DNA from: Arctopsyche grandis
Lineage: Eukaryota; Arthropoda; Insecta; Trichoptera; Hydropsychidae
Length of the DNA: 64,000 nucleotides
Reading direction: 5' to 3'
Assembly: GCF_051622035.1 (NCBI RefSeq)
Contig: NC_135362.1
Coordinates: 12,651,501-12,715,500 of the forward strand
Shown here: one piece after another, positions 21,016 to 31,327 of the stretch
Position numbering within the stretch: position 1 is the first letter of the stretch
Layout of the letters: each line of letters starts with the position of its first letter
The notes under the pieces: generated by a model
Databases searched by the model: none
Seen by the model: the letters and a program-made list of their open reading frames with translations, nothing else
What the model was told of the DNA's origin: nothing
Made by a program: the position numbers and the translations under genes

Positions 21016-21446
21016 CCATACTTTCCACGGAAAGGTAAACATAGAACAGTAAGGAATAAAGGTTTTGGAATTTCGCTTCCCGGAGCTACGGCGTATGTGG
21101 AGGATCGTACAATTCATAACAGCCACCATTAGTTATAAAGACTGACAGTCTAATGTACACACGGAATGAGATCTAATAGCAGCGACTCCACGCTAGGCAC
21201 ACAAAAATAATAATATACCCATTACATATGGTAAGGAAAAAAAAATCGGAATACATAGATAGACAAGAACACAATCATCTAAGGCTATTGCAATTAAAGC
21301 ATTAAACTATAACAATATTTGAATAACTGATTATTCTAGGTAGAAATGCATTCCTGAAACTTCCGTGTGGCTATGGGCATTTCATGAGAAGCTAACATGT
21401 CATCATAATTGGGGTAGATACTAATACATATGCGAGTGCTTAATTA

Positions 21447-24400
21447 CTAGTCCCTAAATCGAGCAGGAATTTGCGTGGTTCTTCCAGTGCGGGTCGTCGA
21501 TGATGTAGGCATTGGTACTGACGGTGGTAGAGATTGCTCTGGAGGTGATGGTGATTGCTCCGACGAGGTCGGGGGTGGTCCAGGTGATAGCGCCAGTTCT
21601 AAGTATGCTGGCTTAACTCGGTCCATTGCCACGTTCACTTCCTTTCCCTTCTTCCTGATAGTCCAAATGTTGCCGTTTCTTTTTACAACTTCGAAAGGTC
21701 CTTGGTACGGGGGCTGGAAACCTGTTCGTGCTGCGTCGTGGCGCAGGAATATGTGCGTGCACGACTGCAGCTTTTGCGGTACGAAGGTCCTTTCTGTCCC
21801 GTGCCTTTTTACCGGGGACGGTCGAAGTTCTTCCATTTGCCGGCGGATTCTATTCACGAATTGGTGTTCGGTTATTGCCCTATTTGTGGAGAACATCTCT
21901 CCCGGTAACACCAGGGGTGTCCCGTACACCATCTCTGCTGCCGAGGCCTTAACGTCTTCCTTCAGTGCGGCTCGGAGTCCCAGTAGTGTTGTCGGGAGCG
22001 CATCGACCCAATTGTCGGTTGCCTGAGCCATGATAGCGGATTTCAATGAACGGTGCCATCTCTCAATCATCCCGTTGGCTTGAGGTCTATACGGTGTGGT
22101 TCTTTGTCGCCGGGTGCCTAGGATTTTCGTCAGCTCGGCGAATAACTCTGATTCGAATTGGCGCCCTTGATCGGTTTTGACTTCCTGGGGGACTCCGAAT
22201 CTGGCGATCCAGCCTCCGTAGAAGGCTTTGCCGACTGTCTCTGCCCGTATGTCGGCGATTGGTATTGCTTCCGGCCAACGGGTGAAACGGTCTATTACGG
22301 TTAGGCAATATGAGAACCCTTGCGACAGCGGGAGTGGCCCCACTATGTCCATATGGACAAATGCGAAACGGTCGCTCGGCAGGTCGTACTCGGTGATCCC
22401 TGCCCGAGTGTGACGGCTGACTTTAGTGCGTTGGCATGTAATGCACGTTTTTGCCCAATGCCTAACGTCTTTTGAAATACTGGGCCATATAAACCTTCTC
22501 CGTACCATGTCGACTGATGCGCGGGTTCCTGGATGGGCCAATCCGTGTATTCCGTCGAATACTTGACGCCTGAAGCGTTCTGGAATGTAAGGGCGAGGTC
22601 TGCCCGTTGATATATCGCACCAGATTTCCATATTGCTCTCCGGTTCAGGTATCCTGCGCCACTGTAAGCCGCTTGCGGTGTTCTTCCTCAGCTTCTCTAG
22701 GTTGGCGTCGTCGAGCTGAGCTTTTGCCAGTTCTTCGTAATTGATGCTATTGGGACAGGCGATCGCCTCCAGGCGAGACAAGGCATCTGCCACTACGTTC
22801 TCTTCTCCAGCCACGTGCTGTATATCCGTGGTGAACTGGCTGATGAAGTAAGCCTGCCGAATTTGACGCATGGTACCTTGGTCGGCTTTCTTTTTGAAGA
22901 TAAACTGCAGTGGCTTATGGTCGGTAAATACCACAAACTTGCGGCCTTCGAGCATTACTTTAAAATGTTTAATGCCCTGGAATATGGCGGTTAGCTCCCT
23001 GTCGTACGTGCTGTATTTGGTTTGGGCGTCTGTCAACTTTTTCGAGTAAAAGGCGAGTGGCTTCCAGACGCCGTCTTGGCGTTGTTGGAGTACTGCTCCG
23101 ACAGTGCTATCTGAAGCATCGACTGCGATTGAGAGTGGCGCTTCCGGGTCCGGGTGTACCAGCAATGTAGCGTCTGCCAGCTGGGTCTTGGTTTTTTGGA
23201 ATGCTTCATTAGTGAGGGAAGTCCAAGCTACCGGGGTTTTGTCGTTTTTCTTCGAATTTTTCAGGAGGTCGTTCATCAGTCTTTGGTTCTCCGTCGCGTG
23301 GGGAATGAACTTCCTATAAAAGTTGACCATGGCTAAGAACCTCCTGAGGTCCTGGACTGTCCGAGGTTTGGGGTAGCTTCTGATGGCTTCTACCTTCTCC
23401 GGAGATGGTTTAATTCCATTCTTCGTAATCTGATGGCCCAGGAATTTCACCTCTGGTTTGCCCAGCTCGCATTTGTTGGCATTAATTCTTACTCCATAAG
23501 CCTGGAGTCTTCCGAAGACTTGCCTCAAGTGCTCTTTGTGCTGGGCTGGGTTCTGTGATGCCACGAGTATGTCGTCGATGTAAATAAAACAGAAATCCAG
23601 GCCTCTGAGAACTTCGTCCATGAATCGTTGAAATGTTTGCGCTGCGTTCCTTAGGCCAAACGTCATGCACGGGAATTCGAATAGGCCGAATGGTGTGGTT
23701 ATCGCAGTTTTTATGACGTCTCGTGGCTCCACTGGAATCTGGTGGAACGCCTTCACCAGGTCTATAACCGAGTACAAACAGGTGTTCATCAGATTATGAT
23801 TAAAGTCCGCCATGTTTGGGATTGGGTACCTGTCTGGTACCGTGCATGCGTTCAACTGCCTGAAGTCTCCGCATGGGCGCCACTCGCCAGTTTTTTTCTG
23901 CACCAGATGGAGTGGGCTGGCCCAACTGCTGCTGGATGGCCGGCATGTCCCGTCTCTCTGCATCTGGGCGAACTCTGCTTTGGCAATTTTTAGTTTGTCC
24001 GGAGCTAGCCTTCTGGGTTTGGCAACTGTTGGTGGCCCTCGGGTTTCGATGTGGTGTGTCACCGAGTGCTTCTTGGTGGTGGTCGACTTTTCGGGGCGAG
24101 TGATATCGTCGAACTGAGCCAACAGCTCCTCATACTCTGTGGGGCGAGATACGACCCGCAACCCTAGTGAATGACCCGTTTCGATGCCGACTTGGCGTGA
24201 CTGCGTTGTCTGTGCATCGGTCAGTCGGCGCCTTTTCAAGTCGACGATGATGCCGTACTTGGCGAGGAAGTCAGCTCCGATTATCGCTCGTGGAACTGCC
24301 GCCACGATGAACGACCATGGATATTGGCGTCGGAGACCGATGTTCACCACCATCTCTTGTGTTCCGTATGTGGCGATTCGCGATCCATTGGCGGCACGAA

Positions 24401-24568
24401 GTTCCAATTGCGCGGGTCGATTGCGGTTCTCTGGGGGGGCGGGGAGAACGGAGACGTCGGCACCTGTGTCGATGAGAAAGCTCATCCCGGTTCTCTGGTC
24501 TCGAACGAAGAGACGAGAGTTGTTAGGCCCGCCGGTTGTTGAGTTGACCGACGGGCTTACTCGTTTCC
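21447..24568 (-). CDS. pol: gypsy pol polyprotein (protease-RT-RNase H-integrase)
   Basis: The open pol frame is 1050 codons (24599-21447) and overlaps the end of gag by 43 nt in the -1 frame, so it is probably made as a gag-pol fusion from the shift site near 24563-24569. Residues counted from the first ATG of the frame: aspartic protease DTGADVSVLP (44-53); reverse transcriptase about 195-385 with catalytic YIDD (340-343); RNase H about 490-610 (D494, E535, D560); integrase zinc domain H685, H689, C719, C722; catalytic triad D751, D810, E846 with the DD35E spacing; a GPF-type C-terminal module near the end. All key residues are present and no stop or frameshift interrupts the frame. The proteins cleave the precursor, copy element RNA and insert the DNA. 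Confidence 0.95.
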
Positions 24569-24569
24569 C
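24527..24569 (-). promoter_or_regulatory. -1 ribosomal frameshift signal (slippery heptamer plus stem-loop)
   Basis: Within the gag-pol overlap the element strand has G GGA AAC in the gag frame (24569-24563), a canonical X XXY YYZ site. Six nt downstream, GCCCGTCGG (24556-24548) can pair with CCGGCGGGC (24535-24527) to give 9 bp with one G.U pair and a 12-nt loop. Slipping back one base at the heptamer enters the pol frame exactly. Confidence 0.85.
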
Positions 24570-25525
24570 GCTTTCTTGAAACTGCACGGTGGTTCGCATC
24601 TGAACGAGCGGTTACCGTACCTCTGATGGAACCGACACGTGTCGAACGTTGTCTTGTTATGGGGGCCGCGGTTTGAATTCTTCGGTCCTCTTCGCTCTTG
24701 CGCGCGCAGCATTTGTTTAATCTCCTGCATGCTCTGGTCTGCCGAGGCTATCCAGTCTTCGCAGTTCCGCAACCTAGCTTCTACGCTGGAACGGTGTGGT
24801 GCTGGAGGTGCGTGGGTGCGTGAAAAGGCGTCCACGTGCGGGCACGGTGCGGTGCTGGGGTATTCCGCGGGAGCGGGGGCGGGGGCGGTAGCGGGGGCCG
24901 GGGCGAGGGCGGAGGCTGAGGGGGCAGCGCTTAGCTGGAAAACGTCGACCGGCCGCTGTGTCTCGAAAACGCGGTCTGCGACCGCCGTCAGCTCTTTTAT
25001 GTTGGTCGTCGTCATCGTTGCGAGCGCCGACTGCACGGGAACTGGAAGTCTTCGCGTCCACATGACTCTCAAGAAATCTGTCGAGCACGTGTTGCCCGCG
25101 GTCGCCTTCATGTGGAACCACAAGTCTGATGGTCGGCTGTCGCTGATCTGAAGATTCGCCATCAGTCTGTTGATGCGATTGTCGTGGCTGTCCGAGAACG
25201 CCTCTACCAATCTTCTTTTGGTAGTTTCATAACGGTTTCCCTTGGCCTGCTCCAAAAGGATGTCTCGGATGAGCGGGAGGAACTTGTTGTCGAGGAGTCC
25301 CACGACCGTGGCGAATTTCGCCTCGTCCGACTTGATGAGCGCGCACGGAAACTGCGTTTCGAGTCGTGCGAACCACAGCTCGGGCGCTTCGTCCCAGAAG
25401 GGCGGAACGCGCACGGCTATCCTCGCCACTTCTATCTCTGCTCCTGAATAGGCTTCTGCCGCGGGGGTAGAGGCGGGGGTGGCGGCGGGGGCCTCGTCGA
25501 GAAGGCCTGTGATGATGGGCGCCAT
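24557..25525 (-). CDS. gag: gypsy gag polyprotein
   Basis: 322 codons from ATG at 25525-25523 (MAPIITGLLDEAP) to TAA at 24559-24557. The frame is open further upstream into the primer-binding site, but without an ATG. Gag forms the particle in which the RNA is packaged and reverse-transcribed. After a short Ala/Pro-rich start, the segment RVPPFWDEAPELWFARLETQ resembles the capsid N-terminal region of gypsy-type and Arc-like Gag proteins. A second Ala/Pro-rich linker precedes a C-terminal C...H...C...C cluster (CRFHQRY, RCEPPC) in place of the usual CCHC knuckle; a CHCC-type motif is known from CsRn1-like elements. Intact. Confidence 0.9.
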   Translation of the reverse strand: MAPIITGLLDEAPAATPASTPAAEAYSGAEIEVARIAVRVPPFWDEAPELWFARLETQFPCALIKSDEAKFATVVGLLDNKFLPLIRDILLEQAKGNRYETTKRRLVEAFSDSHDNRINRLMANLQISDSRPSDLWFHMKATAGNTCSTDFLRVMWTRRLPVPVQSALATMTTTNIKELTAVADRVFETQRPVDVFQLSAAPSASALAPAPATAPAPAPAEYPSTAPCPHVDAFSRTHAPPAPHRSSVEARLRNCEDWIASADQSMQEIKQMLRAQERRGPKNSNRGPHNKTTFDTCRFHQRYGNRSFRCEPPCSFKKAGNE

Positions 25526-25544
25526 GCTTGTACCGTACGTTTTT

Positions 25545-25592
25545 GACAGCTGCGTGTTTTGACAGCTGCGTGTTTTGACAGATGCGTGTTCT
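25545..25592 (-). repeat. 16-bp tandem triplet in the gypsy leader
   Basis: Three units GACAGCTGCGTGTTTT (third diverged: GACAGATGCGTGTTCT) lie between the primer-binding site and the gag ATG. Confidence 0.85.
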
Positions 25593-25593
25593 T

Positions 25594-25611
25594 GTTTTGT
25601 AGGGGTCACCA
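25594..25611 (-). promoter_or_regulatory. tRNA primer-binding site
   Basis: Two nt after the 5' LTR, the element strand reads TGGTGACCCCTAC. It begins TGG, the complement of a tRNA CCA end. TGGTGACCCC fits a tRNA-Trp type primer as known for CsRn1-like elements; the identity of the tRNA is inferred. Confidence 0.7.
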
Positions 25612-25613
25612 GT

Positions 25614-25814
25614 TATGGAGAGCAGGCGATTGATTGAAACGCGGTGTTCGGCTTCGGGAAACCATGTTTATTGGTTCAGGTACAGCGAGTGTGGGAGACG
25701 AGAGAGGTGTTGTCGGTTGCGAGGTCCGAAGGGAAGAGATAGCTTCCCGTCGCGCGCTGACCGCCCTCGGGGCGAAAACACCTCCGTTTACGGCCAGCCT
25801 TTGGGGTTGCCACA
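25614..25814 (-). repeat. 5' LTR of the gypsy element
   Basis: 201 bp, apparently identical to the 3' LTR. It would carry the promoter for the element RNA. It is flanked on the outside by GTAT. Confidence 0.95.
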
Positions 25815-25908
25815 GTATATAGTTATTAAAACACCTTTAAAACAATTAAAAACACGTTTAATCAATTCAATTTCAAAATATTAATTCTTACTATAATTTT
25901 TTAAATGT

Positions 25909-26378
25909 TTGACCGCACTATGCGTCCAACGAACGATCCGACACTTCACAACAGTGTGCGACAATATTAGGTAAACCGCACTTGAACGACAGCGATGCGA
26001 CACTACGCAGTAAATTATGTCATTCAGTACCTCGGAGCAAGATGGACGAAACGGACGCTATTATAGTATATTTGATATGCGAGGAAGAAGAACAATCGAT
26101 AAGACCAAAAGATTATGGCTACATGCTATTTCAAAGTCACGATATGAAGAAGGAGAATAATTGTCGCAAGGCAACCCAAACTCTACGACACTTGCGTCAC
26201 GTCACGAACGACAACTTGCGTCAAAGTTGGTAGGAAAGTCAACTTTGACGCACAGTGTCGTTCTACGTAATGCGATAGTCGCGCAGTGCGTTATGTCTCT
26301 TACAATTTCATACAAACAATATTTGGTCGCGTACTGTTGTGAGTGTCGGATCGTTCGGTTGTCGCATAGTGCGGTCAA
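25909..26378. mobile_element. inverted-repeat element, possibly PIF/Harbinger, with a transposase-like fragment
   Basis: The left end TTGACCGCACTATGCG matches the complement of the right end TTGACCGCACTATGCG, and the arms continue AACGAACGATCCGACACT and AACCGAACGATCCGACACT. A hairpin (TCAAAGTTG / CAACTTTGA) lies at 26221-26252. The target duplication is unclear: TTA-containing flanks lie near both ends but do not align. Confidence 0.65.
26041..26235 (+). pseudogene. short ORF resembling a Harbinger transposase N-terminus
   Basis: ATG at 26041 opens MDETDAIIVYLICEEEEQSI, followed by RPKDYGYMLFQSHDMKKE, and the frame closes with TAG at 26233-26235. An initial hydrophobic helix with an EEEE run and then a basic/aromatic stretch resembles the start of PIF/Harbinger DDE proteins, which lie within such inverted repeats. 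Only about 64 codons exist, with no catalytic residues. Similarity is by eye and weak. Confidence 0.35.
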
Positions 26379-26849
26379 GCCTTAATAGTTAATGTGTATC
26401 TCGTAAAATTAGTATTTTACTATGTAAAATTAGTATTTCACAATTTTGTTTGTATTTTCAATGTGTTTGTTTTTTTTATATTATATATGTATGTACGTGA
26501 ACTCAAAATGTTAAATGAAAATAAAGTTTTCTTCTATTTCCACGATAATACATATGTGTGTTTCGTTTAGTTTGGGGTGGATGTTAAAATGTCTTTCAGG
26601 TCGACTTTATCTTCTTGGTACGTAAAGCAATTTATTATTGAATGATAATTTTTTTTATACAATAATAATTTTAAGTTGGCATTTCACTAAGATTCCACTG
26701 TCAAAAATTATAATTTCACTAATCGCGGCCAGTGAAAATGTAGCTAAAATGTATAATTTTAGCTATAATTTGAATGTGTAATTCATAACATGAATTCACT
26801 AAAAAGTCAGTGTAATTATGATTTTATGTTACATATTTATATACAAAGT

Positions 26850-26955
26850 CAACGAGTTGTTCGTATGTACATATGTATGTATGTACATACAATGTATTCG
26901 ACGAGTTGTTCTTACGAGTATGTATGTTTGACGAAAAACGAGTTGTTCATACGTA
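26850..26955 (+). repeat. three spaced copies of ACGAGTTGTTC upstream of the LRR gene
   Basis: ACGAGTTGTTCGTATG (26852), ACGAGTTGTTCTTACG (26901) and ACGAGTTGTTCATACG (26938) lie 49 and 37 bp apart, 70-170 bp before the LRR start codon. They may be a degenerate tandem repeat or repeated binding sites. Confidence 0.6.
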
Positions 26956-27019
26956 CTTTATAATAACCGGTATATATAATTATATTCATGTTTTAAATTT
27001 CAGACACTCAAAGGTCAAA

Positions 27020-28178
27020 ATGATTTTGAAAAAGTGTGTTAAAATATTGTTTATAACGATTATATCACTAAGTGTCCTCGAAAACTATCCTACTAAACCA
27101 AAAAAAGATCCAATAAAAGGAAATTGCAGCTCTAAAGATTTTGGGGTTGTATGCGATGGAGTCAATGTAAATGATTTGACATCAATATTAGAAAAAGAAG
27201 TCCAGGTATATTCTTTCATAAAAATTACAAAATTTGCATGTCTTTAGTAATAAATAAAAGAAAAACTAAATAATCAAATAAATATCCTCATTTAATTTTT
27301 AGAATTTTACGAACGGAAAAGGATACATAGAACACCTCACCATCAAAGATTTATTCGTAGAAAACAAAACACTGGCCCAAAATTGGATTGATACAAAAAG
27401 CTTCCGTATATTAAATCTATCCATAGAAGCGCCGAAAATCGGCAAGATTGAAAATAGTGCGTTTGAAGGATACGTTTTTGAAGAATTAAATTCTTTATCA
27501 CTAGTATCTTTAAATATTAGTACATTAGAAGAAGGTACATTTAAGGGCCTACAATTTTTAAAGGTCATACTAATAAAGAGATCCGAAATACATCAAATTA
27601 AAAAAAATGTTTTAAGAGGTATGGCACAAAATTTGACGAAGTTGTACGTGGAGGAAATGATATGTCCACTCGATATATACAATTTAATTGGTACAATTCC
27701 TTTACCTAATCTTACGACAGTTACAATTATTAATAATAACATTGAAAGTATAAAAAATGACACATTTTGTCATGTAAAAAATGTTGAAATCGTACAATTG
27801 TACTCAAATAAAATCGAAGATATCGGTTGTGGAAATTTCCATACTAAATCACTTAAACTTTTGGATTTAAGTTCCAATAATCTAAACACATTGGAACCAT
27901 GCATTTTTTTTAATCATTCACTATTTGGAATAAACGGATCTTTATTCGTTTCGAACAATGAATGGAGTTGTAATTGTGATTTATACTGGTTAAAACAATT
28001 GAGAGCTGCAGTTAAAACAATAGATGACCCAAAGTGTGCATCACATTCAAATAAATCTTTCGAAAACGTCATTTTTTGCAAAAAGGAATCTTCCGGTGAT
28101 AAAACTAAGGGCTGGCGTCTAATCGGTCTAATAGCGTGGACGAGTATCATTTGTGTGTTTTTTTTTATTTGTTTTTGA
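27020..28178 (+). CDS. secreted or membrane-tethered leucine-rich-repeat protein, two exons
   Basis: Exon 1 is 27020-27205 (62 codons) and exon 2 is 27303-28178, joined in phase 0 across a 97-bp intron (GTATAT...TTTTAG), giving 353 residues. Residues 1-20 are a signal peptide (MILKKCVKILFITIISLSVL). A short cysteine cap (NCSSKDFGVVCDG) is followed by about six irregular LRRs (KLYVEEM, LTTVTIINNNIESI, VEIVQLYSNKIEDI, LKLLDLSSNNLNTL). An LRR C-terminal cap follows (NEWSCNCDLYWLKQL with later cysteines). The last ~20 residues are hydrophobic with no tail, so the protein is either tail-less membrane-anchored or GPI-linked. A CAG acceptor-like site at 27001-27003 may end a 5' UTR intron. AATAAA motifs lie near 28533. 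A dead partial paralogue is at 42561-42829. The function is unknown; LRR ectodomains usually bind proteins. Confidence 0.85.
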
Positions 28179-28179
28179 A

Positions 28180-28870
28180 TACACCAACGATTCTCTATAT
28201 ATCAATAATATATATATGCAAGTTTACATAAATATGCATATACAATATTGATATATTTGCATAATAATTTTAACATTGTTTATATAAATAATTTTAATAA
28301 TAATAATGAGCGGGCGTCAAATCGTGATATGTTACATTTGTTTGTAATTGTGTATCAGATTTTAAAATTTTTACCATGAATGATGCAAGGTAACAATGCG
28401 ACAAATTAGTGATATATTGGAATATTAATTTTAACATTGTGATAATAATTACATGTAATAAATGCATGTCGTCAGATTTTAAAACTATGTACCAACACTA
28501 CCAACATAATTTGATTCACATTCAGAGCTTGTAATAAATAAAATGCTTCCTAATAAATAAAATTCGTCTTTTATTTTGAAATTTATTTAATTTTGAATTA
28601 TATGTATCCAATTTGTTTTGCACACACTTAATAAGGCTGGACAGCAGCGCCTTGTCCATACAAACGTACTACATATACTTCTCCCATCCTCAATTATGGC
28701 ACTAGAGAAATTATTTTTTAATATGCTATGGATATCCACTATTTGAGTGCATCTATCGTTTTATTTTTTATAGGAGCAAGGAGCCGCCAAAAATCTATAA
28801 AATCGCCTCTTTTTTACACCCACGAAACGAGTCCAGCGTGCTTATTTAACGGTCGATTTTAAAAAAAATA
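28180..28870. other. LRR gene 3' flank, AT-rich
   Basis: No coding signal. AATAAA occurs at 28533-28538 and again at about 28553-28561, candidate polyadenylation signals for the LRR gene. Confidence 0.4.
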
Positions 28871-28959
28871 CGCCGATTGATGCACAGAAAGTATCTTTCT
28901 CATACCGATGATGAAATTTTTTTAAAAATTGGTCCAGTTTTAGAGGAGAAAATAGGAGA

Positions 28960-29300
28960 ATACTGTTACGTCTACATAAGTCTTTATTTGTTTTATGTTA
29001 GCTGTATTCTATTCCCACGACCCTTAAATCAATCTGCGAGACAAATTATGTTTCCCCCCAAAAATATCAAAGCCCTTCTTAAGCCTGCACAACAAATTGC
29101 GTGCATCTACTCAGCCATTTCTCGATACATTCAAGACACATATGTTAACACTAAAAATATCGTTTTTCAATTAACTTTATCGCTTTTCTGCATTGCTCCC
29201 ACGACTCTTAATCCGCACAACGAATTGCGTGAAATCTACCCTCAAGGGATACATATGCAAACACTAAAAATATTATCTTTAATTAGTTTACCAGCATTTT
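28960..29300. repeat. diverged tandem repeat, unit about 140 bp
   Basis: Recurring landmarks are TTCCCACGACCCTTAA / CTCCCACGACTCTTAA, CAACAAATTGCGTGCATCTAC / CAACGAATTGCGTGAAATCTACC and ACTAAAAATAT. At least two and a half units abut the truncated end of the next retroelement. Reading frames across it are accidental. Confidence 0.5.
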
Positions 29301-29557
29301 TCACACGACCTGATGCACTCAGGGAGGGCATTATACATGAGCACACCCCTGTGAAAAACACCCCCCAGCCGTCTTATTCTTTCTTACTCTACTTACAACT
29401 AGTTTGTCCTTATTTCTAGTATAAAAACTATGTTTATCTCTATTCCTTATTATATAATCATCAAAATACTTAGATAATAACTTATGATCTAACTTATGTA
29501 TAAACAAAAGACAATGTACTAATATTTAGACTAATTCTAATACTCATCCATCCTAAT

Positions 29558-31327
29558 TCATCTAACATATGTACTTCCAATACTCTTAAATCTACTCACA
29601 TTCAAAATACCTCTCATAGCTTTATTTTGTATTTTTTGCATTTTTTCTAAATCTTGGCCACTAAACAAATTAAGCACAGTGGCACAATAAACCACATGTG
29701 GCAATACAATTGAATTATACACTAAAATTTTACTTTTTTTACTTAAAATATTTCTTAATCTACATAATATACCAACTTTTCTAGACATTTTGTTTATTAT
29801 ATAGTCAGCGTGCATTTTAAAATTTAGTCCTGAGTCTATGTATACTCCTAAGTATTTTATATTTTCAACTTTTTCAATTAACTTATCATCAATTCTAATT
29901 TCACTCAATATATTTTTATTTTTACCATTCAACCACATCATTTTTGTTTTATTCACATTCAGCTTTAATTTATTTTCACACAACCAGTCATTCACATAAT
30001 TTAATTCTATATTTAAAATGTCAGACATTACATCAACATTCTTTCCAATTATATATATCAATATATCATCTGCAAACAAATTTATTTAACACTTCTTAAT
30101 TACCTTAAAAATATCGTTTATATATAATATAAATAATAAGGGTCCCAATTTGGACCCTTGCGGCACTCCATGAGGTGTTACAAATTCAGAGGATATCACC
30201 TTATCAATTTTTACTATTTGCCGTCTATTATTTAAGTATGATTGAAGCCACTTTAATACTATCCCATTTATTCCTAACTTATATAATTTTTATAATAAAA
30301 TATTCCTATCTACTGTCTCAAACGCTCGTTTAAAATCTAGATAAACTGCTCCAACAACCATGCTAGATTCATCCATCGCCTCCATCCAATCAGAAACCAC
30401 CAATTGGATAGCGGTTTCTGTTGAATGTTTCACTCTAAATCCAGACTGTTCCACAACCAAACAATCATTTATACTAATGAACTCTTTCAATTGAATCATA
30501 ATGATTTCTTCCAGCATCTTCTCAACAATTGGTTACATATTGATGGGCCTCATTTCACTGGCTTTATGTGTACCAGTAACCTTTGGTATCGGTACAATAG
30601 AAGACACCTTCCATGCATCCGGGACGGATCCCACTTCTAACGATTTATTTATTAATTTCAGTAACTGAGGTCCAACTATGTCCCAAGTGTTGATTAAAAT
30701 ATCTAGAGTCAATCCATCCATACTATAAACTGATTTCATGCCCTTCAATACACCATTTAATCCTCCCATTTCCACTAATTTAAACCTTTCAAACTTATTT
30801 AAACCCATACTAATAACATCATTCACACTATTATGCCTTGTTTGTATTGAATTAACTATATCATTCACGCTATTGATGTAAAACTCATTCAATCTTTCAA
30901 CCATATCCTCTTTATCATTATATACTACTCCCTCGACTTCTAATTTATTCAAAGAAACATTTTTTCCCCCGGAAATCAAAGTTTTAATTATTCGCCACAT
31001 TTTTGTGGGATCTTTTTTTGCACCATCAATATTTCTTTCATGCCAATCCCTCTTCGCATTACGCAAAACATTCACACATTTATTCCTCTATCTTGTATAC
31101 TCTAACCAAGCATAATCAGCACTAGTTCCGTCAATTGCTTTAAGAGTCATGAATTTATTGTAACTACGATTTTTTTCAGCTAAAATCTGTTTTACTTCTC
31201 TGGTGAACCAGAGAAGTAAAACAGCTTTAGTGAACCAGGGCTTTAGTGTATAATTATGCTTGATTCTCTTGGTTTGCACACACTTATTTTTAGCATCCAT
31301 TATATTACTAATAATTCTGTTCCACAT
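29558..31327 (-). pseudogene. linker and reverse transcriptase of family A element, multiply frameshifted
   Basis: Segments in order: 31327-31088 (linker, PWFTKAV), 31075-30533 (KDPTKMWRII, then the first RT motifs), 30517-30290 (SGFRVKHSTETAIQLV, DFKRAFETVD), an unframed stretch with the GVPQGSKLGPLL motif, and 30079-29558 (FADDILIYI to SIVLPHVVYC). Breaks occur near 31085, 30530, 30290, 30085 and 29575. A small palindrome at 31189-31222 has duplicated the WFTREV-coding segment. Confidence 0.8.

Larger units (their letters stand above)
20432..25814 (-). mobile_element. complete Ty3/gypsy LTR retrotransposon (5383 bp)
   Basis: Order on the minus strand: 5' LTR (25814-25614), primer-binding site, gag, -1 frameshift, pol (protease, reverse transcriptase, RNase H, integrase), a ~800-bp 3' noncoding region with tandem repeats, polypurine tract, 3' LTR (20632-20432). 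GTAT flanks both sides (20428-20431, 25815-25818). The two LTRs look identical and both main ORFs are open, which points to a young and perhaps active copy. No env-like ORF exists. The coding part is much GC-richer than the surroundings. The gag and primer-site features suggest the CsRn1-like branch, an inference without a tree. Confidence 0.95.

Noticed and set aside
21475-25451. Plus-strand frames opposite gypsy gag and pol
   Set aside because: Antisense shadows of the intact GC-rich retrotransposon ORFs.
28877-29419. 180-codon plus-strand frame
   Set aside because: Crosses from a tandem repeat into the antisense of a retroelement; no motif.
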